From NCBI RefSeq assembly GCF_000168715.1, contig NZ_AASE01000011.1:1-64000 (forward strand): 64,000 bases of DNA, given 5' to 3'. The DNA comes from Chlorobium ferrooxidans DSM 13031 (GTDB lineage: Bacteria > Bacteroidota > Chlorobiia > Chlorobiales > Chlorobiaceae). The number at the start of each line of letters is the position of its first letter. Position 1 is the first letter of the stretch. Shown piece after piece: positions 53,915 to 63,390 of the stretch. Made by a program: the position numbers and the translations under genes. The notes below the pieces were generated by a model. It worked only from the letters and a program-made list of their open reading frames with translations, did not search any database and had not been told where the DNA came from.

Positions 53915-54894
53915 TGTATCCATATTTCGATTGGTGTTGTGTTGGTCAACAATATCCTGATTCCGATGCCGCACAAAAGAAAGATAATCGCGGTTGTACG
54001 CATCAGGGTTATGCTTTGGCGGATTGTACGGGGTGTGCACTCCACCGCTCTAACTCCGAGAATCGGCGCCTGGTGCAGCTCTCCACCGTAAGACCTTGTG
54101 CCGCCAAACTGAACTCCGAGCGCTCCGGCAAATGCGGCTTCAGGGTAACCCGCGTTCGGACTTGCATGGAGTTTTGCTCCCATTCGGACAGCAGGAAAGA
54201 TATCAAAAACCCTGAGTTTATGGAAAGCTGCCCCGAACATGATGAAGAGTACCGTTACTCTTGCCGGTAACCAGTTGGCAAGGTCATCGAGCTTTGCCGA
54301 TGCCCACCCGAATGCAAGATAGCGTTCGTTTTTATAGCCGAAAGTGGAGTCGAGGGTGTTGATGGCCTTGTAGGCAATTGCTCCGACCGGGCCGAGGAGC
54401 AGCGCATAGAAGAGCGGCGCGGTCACGCCGTCAACGCTGTTCTCCGCTACACTCTCCGTAGCTGCAAGAGCAATTTCTTCTGCATTCATCTCCTGTGTAT
54501 CACGTCCGACGATAAAGGATACCTTGCTGCGTGCCTCTTCAATGTCCCCGGCTGTAAGCGCCCGCTCTACCGCGGCAGCATGATCGCCCAGATCGCGGAC
54601 GGCAAAGGTGGTGTAGAGCAGGTAGATGCTCATGGCAGCTCCGCCGAGAGGGTGCAGTTTTGTGGCACAAGTGATCAGGAGCCATGCTGTTCCGGCAGAG
54701 GCTCCGACAACAGCAATTACGGTTGTTATACCGGCAACCGGCAACGGGAGGGGTGAGCGACGCATCAGGGATTCAATCCGGAGGGCAAACCAGCCTATCC
54801 CCCTCACCGGATGCGGCATCCATCGCGGGTCACCGAGTGCGAGGTCAAGCAGGAAAGCTGAAGCCACAAGAGCTTCCGGAAGTGCGTCTGTCAA
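53911..54894 (-). CDS. cbiB: Adenosylcobinamide-phosphate synthase
   Basis: The 327-residue membrane protein matches CbiB/CobD: N-terminal LLDLALGDPRWMPHPVRGIGW, central ERALTAGDIEEARSKVSFIVGRDTQEM, the highly conserved AATESVAENSVDGVTAPLFY, and YKAINTLDSTFGYKNERY. CbiB joins adenosylcobyric acid to (R)-1-amino-2-propanol phosphate or a related amine to form the nucleotide-loop linker. The stop is one base from the upstream cobD stop region (cobD ends at 54896) and the end overlaps cobO. Confidence 0.93.
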   Translation of the reverse strand: MTDALPEALVASAFLLDLALGDPRWMPHPVRGIGWFALRIESLMRRSPLPLPVAGITTVIAVVGASAGTAWLLITCATKLHPLGGAAMSIYLLYTTFAVRDLGDHAAAVERALTAGDIEEARSKVSFIVGRDTQEMNAEEIALAATESVAENSVDGVTAPLFYALLLGPVGAIAYKAINTLDSTFGYKNERYLAFGWASAKLDDLANWLPARVTVLFIMFGAAFHKLRVFDIFPAVRMGAKLHASPNAGYPEAAFAGALGVQFGGTRSYGGELHQAPILGVRAVECTPRTIRQSITLMRTTAIIFLLCGIGIRILLTNTTPIEIWIQ

Positions 54895-54895
54895 C

Positions 54896-55978
54896 TCAAT
54901 GCTCCCTGTTTAATCCGGCGGCACCCCGTATGGCGGCCAGAAGACGGTTATTCTCTTCCGGCAACATAATGGCAAAACGGAAATAGTTAACCTCAAGCCC
55001 GGCAAAGTTCCGGCAATCCCTGACATGAATCCCGATCGAGCGAAGATACTCCAGCAGTTCGTCCAGCGAAACACCTCTCTGCCACTGGGCAAGAAAGAAG
55101 TTGGCCCTGCCGCCATAGAGATGCAGCCCCTCGATTTCAGAGAGAGCGGCTGCCACTCTGGTTCTCTCGCTGAAAATCAGCTCCCGAAGCTCCCGGTCAA
55201 ATCCGTTGCACTGCAACAGCCGGAGGGCGACCGATTCAGCAGCCGAATTGACCGTCCATGGCTCCTTGTAATCGAGCAGATGGCGAATGATTTCCGGATG
55301 AGCAACAACCGCCCCAAGCCGCAGACCGGGCAGGGCATAGAATTTTGTGAGTGAGTGAATGACAATGACATTTTTCAGTGCATGCACCTTCCCCATGAGG
55401 GAGTTATCCGGAAAGGCAGCAGTAAACTGGATAAATGCCTCATCGACAATAAACCATTTCTCCGGAAAACGGCTTGCAAGGGCCATTACAATTTCCGGGG
55501 GGAGTTTGGTTCCGGTTGGATTATTGGGATTGGCTGCAAAAAAAGCATCGGCCTCTGCCAGCGCAGTGGCAAGTTCTTCAATGCCCGGCAGACGAAATCG
55601 GTTCTCTCTCTCCAGATGAATATAGCTGATCTCGGCGCCGGCAACTCTTCCTGCCCGCTCATAGTCATAAAAAGAGGGCGAGAGCAGGAGCAGACGACGG
55701 ATGCGAAGTGCTCGCGGAATGAGGTAGATCCCTTCAATGGCTCCGTTCAGCGGAAGCACCGAAGCCGGGTTGAGTTCGAATTTCTCGGCATAAAAACGCC
55801 GTACACCGCGACCATCAATTGAGGGGTAGTGTCGGGGCTGCATATCATCAAACGAAAGTTCTCCGATTGGCGGAAAGAGCGGACTGATATTGACACTGAA
55901 GTCAAGCACCTCGCGACCCTCGGCTCTCTCTTTGCCTGCCCGTGCACCACCGTGCTCATGATGAAAGAGTGTTTTCAT
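54896..55978 (-). CDS. cobD: Threonine-phosphate decarboxylase-like PLP enzyme
   Basis: The 360-residue protein is a fold-type I PLP enzyme of the histidinol-phosphate aminotransferase/CobD group. Visible are [13 protein letters not shown] near the N-terminus, ANPNNPTGT (about 151-159), the VDEAF strand and the PLP lysine in [15 protein letters not shown] (about 209-223). CobD makes (R)-1-amino-2-propanol phosphate from L-threonine phosphate, the substrate of CbiB, encoded immediately downstream. Its start overlaps the cbiP stop by 4 bp. Confidence 0.85.
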   Translation of the reverse strand: MKTLFHHEHGGARAGKERAEGREVLDFSVNISPLFPPIGELSFDDMQPRHYPSIDGRGVRRFYAEKFELNPASVLPLNGAIEGIYLIPRALRIRRLLLLSPSFYDYERAGRVAGAEISYIHLERENRFRLPGIEELATALAEADAFFAANPNNPTGTKLPPEIVMALASRFPEKWFIVDEAFIQFTAAFPDNSLMGKVHALKNVIVIHSLTKFYALPGLRLGAVVAHPEIIRHLLDYKEPWTVNSAAESVALRLLQCNGFDRELRELIFSERTRVAAALSEIEGLHLYGGRANFFLAQWQRGVSLDELLEYLRSIGIHVRDCRNFAGLEVNYFRFAIMLPEENNRLLAAIRGAAGLNREH

Positions 55979-57489
55979 GGTAGAGACCGATCAATAATAC
56001 TGAAAACCCTGTCAAGATCAAGATTCAGGGTGAAGTGTTCGGCAAGACGCTCATAACTCTCCACACTCTCTTCGCTCTCCTGCCCTGAGGGCTGGCAGGA
56101 GGGCTCGGAGCGGAGAAGAAACCACTCCTTTACCCCTCTTTCACTGAAAATACCATGAAAATAGGTTCCAAACACCTTTCCATCACAACTTACTGCCCCG
56201 TCAAGGTCATTTTCCGGATTATTGTTCCGCTCCGAGAGCCGGATAAATGGTCCGCATGTACCCGAAACGGTGCTTCTTCCCATATGGATTTCGTATCCTG
56301 AAGCCGGAATATTGCCGTCAACAATGGTTCCTTTTGCGTTTGTAAGGCATTTATCCCTTTCAAGCACGGTTTCAACATCAAGATAGCCGAGAGCCCGTGC
56401 AGTTCCGGGAGTGCCTTCAACACCATGAGGGTCGGCAATCGAGTTGCCAAGCATCTGGTAGCCGCCGCAGATACCCATGATGACTCCGCCATCCTCCCTG
56501 AATTTCCGGATTTCACTCTCCCATCCCAGAGAGAGGAGCCAGCCAAGATCGCCACGCACATTTTTCGATCCGGGAAGAATGAGCACCTTGTACCCCTTCA
56601 GGGATCTCGGGTAGTGGAGGTAGTGGAGCTCAATCCTCGAATCATGCTCCAGCGGCGACAGATCGGTAAAATTGGAGATGTGCGGAAAATAGATTGCGGC
56701 AACGCCGATCTTATCAGGGGAAGGAGATCCCGCCGGATCAACTTTGGAGGAGAGGGGTACGGCATCTTCGGCATCAATGCTGAACCCCCTGAAGTAAGGA
56801 ATAACACCGAGAACCGGAACGCCGGTCATAGCTTCAAGCATGGCAACGCCATCGCGGAAGAGGGAGATGTCTCCCCTGAAGCTGTTGATGATAACCCCTT
56901 TAACCAGAGCCCGGTCTTCGGGAGGAATAATGGCGAGTGTTCCGGCCACATGCGCAAAGACGCCTCCCCTGTCAATATCGGCTACAAGAATGACCGCTGC
57001 TTTTGCCCGTCGTGCGGTTTTGAAATTGACAAAATCCCTCTCATAGAGATTCATCTCCGCACAGGATCCGGCACCTTCGATCACGACCAGCTCATGCTTC
57101 TTCATCAACCGGTCAAGACTTTCAAAAGCAGCCTCCGACCAGCGCTGAGTATTGCCGAAATACTCCCTCGCTGTCCGGTCGGTGCACACCTTTCCCTGAA
57201 GCACAACCTGGGCCCCGGTATCGGAGTTGGGTTTAAGCAGTACCGGATTCATATCGGCGGAGGGAGCAACGCGAGCAGCTTCAGCCTGGGCTATCTGCGC
57301 CCGGCCGATTTCGAAGCCGTCATGCGTGACGCCGGAGTTATTCGACATGTTCTGCGCCTTGAAGGGGGCGACATCAATACCGGCATTGCTGAATATCCGG
57401 CAGAGGGCGGTCGCTACGATACTTTTGCCGACATCAGAAGCGGTACCGAAGATCGCCAGAGCCCTTGATCTGTTTTCAATGCTTACCAT
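55975..57489 (-). CDS. cbiP: Cobyric acid synthase
   Basis: The 504-residue protein is CbiP/CobQ, which amidates adenosylcobyrinic acid a,c-diamide at four side chains using glutamine and ATP. The N-terminal part is a dethiobiotin-synthetase-like ATPase ([32 protein letters not shown]). The C-terminal part is a class-I glutamine amidotransferase: the nucleophile elbow [10 protein letters not shown] carries the cysteine, and the His lies in YFHGIF. Length is typical. It overlaps bluB by 7 bp and cobD by 4 bp. Confidence 0.94.
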   Translation of the reverse strand: MVSIENRSRALAIFGTASDVGKSIVATALCRIFSNAGIDVAPFKAQNMSNNSGVTHDGFEIGRAQIAQAEAARVAPSADMNPVLLKPNSDTGAQVVLQGKVCTDRTAREYFGNTQRWSEAAFESLDRLMKKHELVVIEGAGSCAEMNLYERDFVNFKTARRAKAAVILVADIDRGGVFAHVAGTLAIIPPEDRALVKGVIINSFRGDISLFRDGVAMLEAMTGVPVLGVIPYFRGFSIDAEDAVPLSSKVDPAGSPSPDKIGVAAIYFPHISNFTDLSPLEHDSRIELHYLHYPRSLKGYKVLILPGSKNVRGDLGWLLSLGWESEIRKFREDGGVIMGICGGYQMLGNSIADPHGVEGTPGTARALGYLDVETVLERDKCLTNAKGTIVDGNIPASGYEIHMGRSTVSGTCGPFIRLSERNNNPENDLDGAVSCDGKVFGTYFHGIFSERGVKEWFLLRSEPSCQPSGQESEESVESYERLAEHFTLNLDLDRVFSIIDRSLP

Positions 57490-58127
57490 GTTTCGTAATG
57501 AACAAGTGAATCGAGTTCCATTCTCGGCAGCCAGCCTGCCTGCTCAAGTTCCGGTGTTTGATGAAAAAAGCTGACATAGCCGACACAGAGCCAGGCGACA
57601 GGAACAATATGCTCCGGAATACCGAGTACTTCACGGATATGATCGTGATGAATGATACTGACCCAGCCGACACCGAGATTTTCCGCCCTTGCCGCAAGCC
57701 AGAGGTTCTGCACGGCACAGACCGAGCTGTAGAGATCCATCTCCGGGTTTGCTGTGCGACCGATCACCACCTCCCCGCTGCGGGTGCGGTCGCAGGTGAT
57801 GCAGATGCCAAGAGGGGATTCCATAATCCCCTCCAGCTTGAACGAGCGATACTGCTCCTGCTTTTTGTCGCTGAACATTGCTGCGGCTTCGGCGTGAGCA
57901 ACCTCAAAACCATCCCTGACCTTGCTGCGAACAGCACGATCCTTGACAACAATAAAATCCCAGGGCTGCATAAACCCGACACTCGGCGCATGATGCGCCG
58001 CATCGAGAAGCCGTGCGATTACCTCCTCCGGTACCGGGTTTGCCAGGAACTGCCCCCGCACATCCCTCCGGCTGTAGATGACCTTGTAGAGTGCATCCCT
58101 TTCCTGTTCGCTAATGGTCATATTCAT
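57483..58127 (-). CDS. bluB: 5,6-dimethylbenzimidazole synthase BluB
   Basis: The 214-residue flavoprotein of the nitroreductase fold shows the BluB signatures [43 protein letters not shown] and [20 protein letters not shown]. BluB fragments reduced FMN with O2 to form 5,6-dimethylbenzimidazole, the lower ligand of vitamin B12. Its place at the start of the cbiP-cobD-cbiB-cobO run fits this role. If the host is a strict anaerobe, as green sulfur bacteria are, the O2 requirement is puzzling. A repeat element lies between this gene and btuB. Confidence 0.88.
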   Translation of the reverse strand: MNMTISEQERDALYKVIYSRRDVRGQFLANPVPEEVIARLLDAAHHAPSVGFMQPWDFIVVKDRAVRSKVRDGFEVAHAEAAAMFSDKKQEQYRSFKLEGIMESPLGICITCDRTRSGEVVIGRTANPEMDLYSSVCAVQNLWLAARAENLGVGWVSIIHHDHIREVLGIPEHIVPVAWLCVGYVSFFHQTPELEQAGWLPRMELDSLVHYETW

Positions 58128-58184
58128 AACTATACATTGGTTATTGACTTCAAAAGTTGCGCTCCTGCATTTTACTCCATTAGA

Positions 58185-58394
58185 GATCCTCTATAAATCG
58201 TCGTGAGCGGTTTGAAGATTTATGAACCACGAAACAGACGAAATTACACGAAATGGCAGGAGCAATCCCTTTTGGTTGCCCGGCAAATTCCTCTTCGTCT
58301 TTGTAGTCCCTGCTGTCCCTGTTGTCCTTGATCTCTTTTCGAGCACCGACCTACGAAGCAATCGGATCGCGTAACAGATTTATAGAGGTGCTCA
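58185..58394 (-). repeat. Intergenic repeat element, copy 2 (between btuB and bluB)
   Basis: About 210 bases, near-identical to copy 1 at 52136-52341. Its ends are a perfect 11-bp terminal inverted repeat, CCTCTATAAAT (58189-58199) and ATTTATAGAGG (58379-58389 region). On the minus strand it starts directly after the btuB stop codon (TAATGAGCACC). An internal pair GAGCACC...GGTGCTC could form a stem of its own. Confidence 0.82.
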
Positions 58395-60335
58395 TTAAAA
58401 GGCAATCTTGACGCCTGCATACGCCGACCTTCCCGCAGTTGCATAACCCCAGGCCTCTTCATACCAGGTATTGAACACATTGTCAATGCGACCGTATAAT
58501 TCGACCTTTTCCGACAGATTGTATGATCCGTTCAGGTTCAGGAGAAAGTAGTCCGGAAGCTTGCCGACAGGTGTTCCGCTGCTATCCTTGGCTGATGCAA
58601 CCTCTTTTCGTTCATCAACCCACTGCATACCGGCTCCAACAGCGGCTGATTTGCCGATGCGGTATCTGCCGGAGATGCCAACCTTGTTTTCAGGACGACG
58701 CACCAGCTGTACACCCAGAGGGTCTTCGGTTTTGTTATGGGTATAGTTCATGGCAAGCTGAAGGTCACGCTGCGGCTGCCATTCAATAAAACTCTCTATG
58801 CCCCGTGATTTGGATGTTCCGGCAACCTGGGCATATTTCCATGTTACCATATCAAAATCGATCCTGTCGTCATAGACCGAACGGAACCAGGTAATCCCGG
58901 CCCGGAGGTTATCACGGAAGCGATGTTCGACTCCTGCATCAATGCCGGTGCTTGTTTCAGGCTTGAGGGTTTCCGAACCGTAATCCGAATAGAGCTGATA
59001 GAGCGAGGGGGCAAGAAAACCGGTACCGTAACTTGCCTTCAGAACGGTTTCGCCGATTCTGTATGACGGTGCTACCCTTGCCGTAACCTTACTGCCGAAA
59101 ATCTCATTATCCTCATACCGGACTCCCGCTACCACTTTCAGATTATCAACACTCCATTGATCCTGCAGCCAGATATTTCCCGAGAGTACCGACTTGTCAA
59201 TCAGGGGTGCTCCCCAGACAAAGTCATGATAGTTCATACTCTCATTTTTGCCGGATAAACCAATTGTCACCATATTGGCGTCAGTAACCTGTATATCGCC
59301 CTGCCAGCCGATCTCCTGCATCTTGCCGGTGAAGGTGTTTGTTTTTACGCCGTCGTTATCGAAATCGGTTCTCTCCTCATTGGTGAACTGCACGAAGAGC
59401 GTGTTTCCGATTACCTTTCCGCAATTTTTATAGGCAACCCTGCCGACATACTGACGGCTGTCATTATGCTGCTCCTTCATGCCTGCTGGATTTGCAACAT
59501 AGGATGGCCACACATAGGTAAACCGGTCACCGGTATAGCCGTTGGCCGACTCATCATACCGTACCGAAGCGTCAGTAAAGCGGAATGTGGTTTCAAGGAC
59601 CGATGAGGGTGTCAGCTCATAGGAGTAGGATCCGGAGAGCGTCGTATTTTCATAACCGTCCTTTTCACTGGTATTGCCGCTGTGCGGAATACGCGGATTG
59701 CGGTCGTCAGCAAACGAAAAACCATCCGATTTCAGACGGGCAAGTGAGAGTGAGTATGCCGATTTGCCGGTTTTTCCGCTCACGCCCCCGTTGATTTTAT
59801 ACGTCCCGTATGCACCTCCTTCAATACCGGCATAGGATTTCATGGGGCCATCGCCTTTTTTGGTCAGGATATTGATAACTCCGGCAGTGGCATTGCTTCC
59901 GTAAAGCACACTGAGTGAGCCGCGGACAACCTCAATCTTTTCGACATTATCGAGTGTAAGATTGGAGAGGCTTGCCGTACGGTTTGTTGTGGCCGGATCA
60001 TTTACCGGAACGCCGTCAATCAGTACAAGCGTGTTTTTGGCATCACCCCCGCGAATAAACAGGGATGTCATGGAACCCGGACCGCCATTGGCGGAAACAT
60101 CAATACCCGCCACACCTTTAAGCAGATCCTCTACCGTGTGCTTTCCGGAAGCCCGAATCTCTGCCGATGTAATGACTGTTACCGATGCACCTCCGGCATT
60201 ACTGATGGAGTTGATGGTTTTTGTAGCCGTTACTACCGTCTCTTCACCGGTAAAATGTTTAGGCTGTTCTTCAGCAAGAAGCCCTTTGCTGCTCAGGAGA
60301 GCGGCCATCACGACGAGAAATACTTTTTTGTTCAT
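58395..60335 (-). CDS. btuB: TonB-dependent cobalamin receptor, BtuB-like
   Basis: The product has 646 residues from the ATG at 60335, chosen because it gives a normal signal peptide (MNKKVFLVVMAALLSSKGLLA); an ATG at 60401 would add 22 unlikely residues. A TonB box (EETVVTATK) and a plug domain (about 40-150; FIRGGDAKNTLVLIDGVPVND, VEVVRG-type strand IEVVRGSLSVLYGSNATAGV) precede a beta barrel ending in a terminal Phe (AGVKIAF). The upstream cobalamin riboswitch and downstream B12 genes support cobamide uptake. Note two acidic-rich stretches (FDNDGVKTNTF, RYDESANGYTGDRF) that could bind calcium as in BtuB. Confidence 0.9.
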   Translation of the reverse strand: MNKKVFLVVMAALLSSKGLLAEEQPKHFTGEETVVTATKTINSISNAGGASVTVITSAEIRASGKHTVEDLLKGVAGIDVSANGGPGSMTSLFIRGGDAKNTLVLIDGVPVNDPATTNRTASLSNLTLDNVEKIEVVRGSLSVLYGSNATAGVINILTKKGDGPMKSYAGIEGGAYGTYKINGGVSGKTGKSAYSLSLARLKSDGFSFADDRNPRIPHSGNTSEKDGYENTTLSGSYSYELTPSSVLETTFRFTDASVRYDESANGYTGDRFTYVWPSYVANPAGMKEQHNDSRQYVGRVAYKNCGKVIGNTLFVQFTNEERTDFDNDGVKTNTFTGKMQEIGWQGDIQVTDANMVTIGLSGKNESMNYHDFVWGAPLIDKSVLSGNIWLQDQWSVDNLKVVAGVRYEDNEIFGSKVTARVAPSYRIGETVLKASYGTGFLAPSLYQLYSDYGSETLKPETSTGIDAGVEHRFRDNLRAGITWFRSVYDDRIDFDMVTWKYAQVAGTSKSRGIESFIEWQPQRDLQLAMNYTHNKTEDPLGVQLVRRPENKVGISGRYRIGKSAAVGAGMQWVDERKEVASAKDSSGTPVGKLPDYFLLNLNGSYNLSEKVELYGRIDNVFNTWYEEAWGYATAGRSAYAGVKIAF

Positions 60336-60600
60336 TGAATTGGTCAACCTGTTTTCAGTTTTTAAAGAAGTAAACTGACAGGGGTCTTTCAAAGGCGGCA
60401 TGTAACCGAAATCGACACTGCCTGCTCAAGATTTCTGCAACAGGTTTTTGACATCATCAGAGTGACAACCGTTCAATGAAACTTGACGGTTCGGGAATAT
60501 CAAAAAATGCTGTGCAAAAAGATCAAGCGGTGAGCAATGCAAAAGAAGTACAGCTTTGCCCCGACTATAACCCGTAGTCCGATCTTGTAATGCAAATAAT

Positions 60601-60815
60601 AACTGGCAGGTCTCCTGACTATCACGGTCTCAATCTGTTCCGGCCTTCCCGCCGCTCTCCCTGGAGGAGAACATGCAGTGACCTGAAACTGCCACAAAGA
60701 GCTTGAGCATGTGGCCATGCTCCGCTTGTTGCGGCTACCGTTGTACAGTTGCGGGTACAGTTTACGATTCTCACGTAATTCCCTATTCTCCGGCTTTTAA
60801 ACCGGCACCAGCTAC
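60601..60815 (-). promoter_or_regulatory. Cobalamin riboswitch upstream of btuB
   Basis: On the minus strand the conserved B12 aptamer is plain: GGTGCCGGTTTAAAAGCCGG (P2 region), AATAGGGAATTACGTGAGAA, CTGTACCCGCAACTGTAC, GGTAGCCGCAA, GGGAAGGCCGG and the 3' B12-box part AGTCAGGAGACCTGCC. It ends about 265 bases before the chosen btuB start. Binding of adenosylcobalamin is expected to lower btuB expression and probably the genes behind it. Confidence 0.95.
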
Positions 60816-60960
60816 GACGAAAGAACAATGTAATGCCGACATAGATAAGAAATTCCTGACAAAGAAACAAGCTTCATCCTTCAGGAGGAGCCTGATGAAG
60901 TGAAGATGCCTGCAATGTTTTTGCTGTAAAGGTGCGGCTCTTTTCAGGGTGCAAAACTCT

Positions 60961-61425
60961 TCACAATCGCCCTAAAATCTTCTCAATCCGCTCTCTTCTG
61001 TACCTGAACACCTCCTCAAGTCGTCGGGAAACAATCAGCGTGTTTACGAACTCACCAAACAATCCCATCGGCAGGGCGTACTCAAGAGCGTCAACCATTT
61101 CAACACCCCCGGCAATCTCTCTGAAAGAGTGTCTGTGGTGCCAGTATTCATAAGGACCGGAGTTCTGGACGTCCTCAAAAAACAGAGGTTTAGATACGAT
61201 GGTGATCTCTGTTTCCCACCTGACGGGAATCATCATGAAAGGATAGAGGGTGTAGGTAATGATCATCCCCTCGTAAATCTGCTCCTTACCCGTTTCGCTG
61301 GTTATGGAGACCATCATCTCTGGAGGAGTGATCCTGGCAAGATTGGCGGGATTGGAGAAAAAAGCCCAGGCCTCCTCAGTGGAGACCGGAAGCTGCTGAA
61401 CATAGAGAAGATTGTGAAACTCCAT
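60961..61425 (-). CDS. SRPBCC-fold ligand-binding protein
   Basis: The 154-residue protein has the helix-grip fold of the SRPBCC/polyketide-cyclase-like superfamily: LPVSTEEAWAFFSNPANLAR at the N-terminus, ITPPEMMVSI, GMIITYTLYPFMMIPVRWET, and GPYEYWHHRHSFREIAGGVEMVD, with a final amphipathic helix (RRLEEVFRYRRERIEKIL). Such proteins bind hydrophobic ligands or act as cyclases; the ligand here is unknown. It stands between the riboswitch region and the Na/Pi transporter-like gene without an obvious operon partner. Confidence 0.75.
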   Translation of the reverse strand: MEFHNLLYVQQLPVSTEEAWAFFSNPANLARITPPEMMVSITSETGKEQIYEGMIITYTLYPFMMIPVRWETEITIVSKPLFFEDVQNSGPYEYWHHRHSFREIAGGVEMVDALEYALPMGLFGEFVNTLIVSRRLEEVFRYRRERIEKILGRL

Positions 61426-61553
61426 TTTACAAATAAACCAGTTCCTCTTTTTGAAAAGCTTTTATACTCTATAACCGCAAAGAGGAATGAAAAGTAGCAG
61501 AAAAAACCAGGGAATCAATAATAACAACAGATCACGCATGATCACGATTTATT

Positions 61554-61627
61554 ACGTAACCCGCTCAAAAGGTTTGGGGGCACCGCCCAACGCAGTAATC
61601 GGGTTTCGGAACAAATTAATAGCGATC
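61554..61627 (-). repeat. Intergenic repeat element, copy 4 (short form)
   Basis: About 75 bases immediately after the stop codon of the Na/Pi cotransporter-like gene. On the minus strand it reads CGCTATTAATTTGTTCCGAA, then CGATTACTGCGTTGGGCGGTGC, matching the leading core of copies 1 to 3 (TTTGTTCCGCGAT...CGTTGGGCGGTGC). The distal part found in copies 1 and 2 is missing. Confidence 0.7.
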
Positions 61628-63328
61628 CTACCGTTCCGATTCATTGCAGGCAGTGATACTCCTCGCTATTCTCTTACAGTAATGGTGCACCTGTTCGAGT
61701 ACATTAATGAGCTCCATATGGATATCATGGGTAATTTCCGATTCATTTACCCTTGCGACTCTGTTCATATGCGCACTCTCTGCATGAGCGACAAGTTGTT
61801 TGAACTCTTCATCATGCATAATGAGCCTGGAAGGATATCGGGAGTCCATCTCACTGAGAGAGTCGGCAAGCTGCTCCATGTCGTTGGTGACATGCTTGAG
61901 CAACTCTGTCAACTCGTGTTTACCCTCCTCTGTAAGCTCGCTTTTCAGCCACATTTTCCCTCCTACAAGCTTCCCTGAAAGAGTCTCAATTACATCACCG
62001 ATTGATTCGATATCCTTGACAATACCCATCAGGGCAAATACCTCCTTTGAATCCCGTTCATTCAGTTCCCTTCGGGCAATTTTAATGAGATACTCTGAAA
62101 CGCGTTTTTCAAGAAAGTCAAGTTTCTCCTCTCTCATGACCATGCCACCAAGAACTGAAAGCTTCGGGAATACCACATCACGATCGGGACCGCTCCGGAT
62201 AAAGTGAAAACAGGATGCCCCAACCATTTTTGCGGCAATACTGGCCATTCTTGCAATTTCTGCGCGTGCGTACCGGATTGCGAGCGTTGGTGTTGCAAGT
62301 GCCGACTCCTTGAGATACCATATTGAAGGCCGCTGCCTTATTTCCTCAGGATCATCTGGCAACAACCAGTTAAGCAGCTTGTCGAAACCTGAAAGAAAAG
62401 GGAGCAGCAGAAGGGCCATGAATATATTGTACAAGGAGTGGGCATTGGCTATCTGGCGGGGAACTTCCAAAGCAACCATGTCGGATGCTAAACTATCTTT
62501 TGACGGGGAGATTGAGCGGATAAAGTCAGCATATTCAGGAATAAAAAAAAGAAAAAGTATCACTCCGGCGGCATTAAAAAGCACCTGTGCAAGTGCCACC
62601 CTTTTGGCCGCCCGAAGCATTCCCGATCCAGCAACTATTGCTGTTATACAGGTGCCGATATTGGCTCCAAGCAACAGGGGTATCCCGGCATTAAGCGTTA
62701 GCGACCCCTCTTGTGCAAGCGTAATGACAATGCCGATAAAGGCTCCGCTGCTTTGTATAAGCGCGGTAATGATTACGCCTGCCATAACAGCGAGCAGTGG
62801 ATTCTCCAGATAACGAAGTGCTGATAGAAACGGAGCATAGTTATGAAGGGGTGCAACAGCTTCTGTCATAAGTTTCAGTCCAAAAAACAGAAGACCGAAC
62901 CCCGAAAGAGCTTCACCGGTAAAACGAAGAGATTCGGATTTTCCTAATCGGTTGAGAGCAAAGCCTGCGGCAAATATTGTCAGAGAGTAGTCGTGTAACT
63001 GAAAGGCAAAAAGCTGGGCCATGGCCGTTGTGCCAATTTCCGCTCCGAATATGACGGCGAGAGCCTGAGTGCTGGTCATGAGCTGCGAGTGAACCAGACC
63101 TATAAGTGTGGCGATAATGACACTGCTGCTCTGGGCAATCATAGAGGTAAATGCTCCGACAAGCACCCCGTACACCCGATTTCCGGTCACGTTTGAAATC
63201 AGAATACGAACCCGTTCACCCGAAGCTTTTTTCAGGCCGGTGCTCATAATTCTGATACCATAGAGAAAGAGCGCCAGACCACCGACAAAGAGTGACACTA
63301 CAGAGAAAAGCGAATACGTTCCATCCAT
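61628..63328 (-). CDS. Na/Pi cotransporter family protein with PhoU-like C-terminus
   Basis: The 566-residue membrane protein has the two repeated NptA/SLC34-type motifs: AQSSSVIIATLIGLVHSQ...FGAEIGTTAMAQ (about 66-110) and IQSSGAFIGIVITLAQEG...LGANIGTCITAI (about 190-235). About nine membrane helices occupy residues 1-330. Residues about 365-566 form a PhoU-like helical bundle in the cytoplasm (RVSEYLIKIARRELNERDSKE, DIESIGDVIETLSGKL). Members move phosphate with sodium, often outwards. The stop codon is followed at once by repeat copy 4. Confidence 0.85.
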   Translation of the reverse strand: MDGTYSLFSVVSLFVGGLALFLYGIRIMSTGLKKASGERVRILISNVTGNRVYGVLVGAFTSMIAQSSSVIIATLIGLVHSQLMTSTQALAVIFGAEIGTTAMAQLFAFQLHDYSLTIFAAGFALNRLGKSESLRFTGEALSGFGLLFFGLKLMTEAVAPLHNYAPFLSALRYLENPLLAVMAGVIITALIQSSGAFIGIVITLAQEGSLTLNAGIPLLLGANIGTCITAIVAGSGMLRAAKRVALAQVLFNAAGVILFLFFIPEYADFIRSISPSKDSLASDMVALEVPRQIANAHSLYNIFMALLLLPFLSGFDKLLNWLLPDDPEEIRQRPSIWYLKESALATPTLAIRYARAEIARMASIAAKMVGASCFHFIRSGPDRDVVFPKLSVLGGMVMREEKLDFLEKRVSEYLIKIARRELNERDSKEVFALMGIVKDIESIGDVIETLSGKLVGGKMWLKSELTEEGKHELTELLKHVTNDMEQLADSLSEMDSRYPSRLIMHDEEFKQLVAHAESAHMNRVARVNESEITHDIHMELINVLEQVHHYCKRIARSITACNESER

Positions 63329-63390
63329 TTGTTATATCAAAAAACCGAAAATCACAAGAATCCCTTTCTCTGACAGATTTATCAATTGAA

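Noticed and set aside
53915..54040. Longer N-terminus for CobO
   Set aside because: The extension would lie inside cbiB and before the conserved P-loop region; the ATGA overlap start at 53914 gives the usual length.
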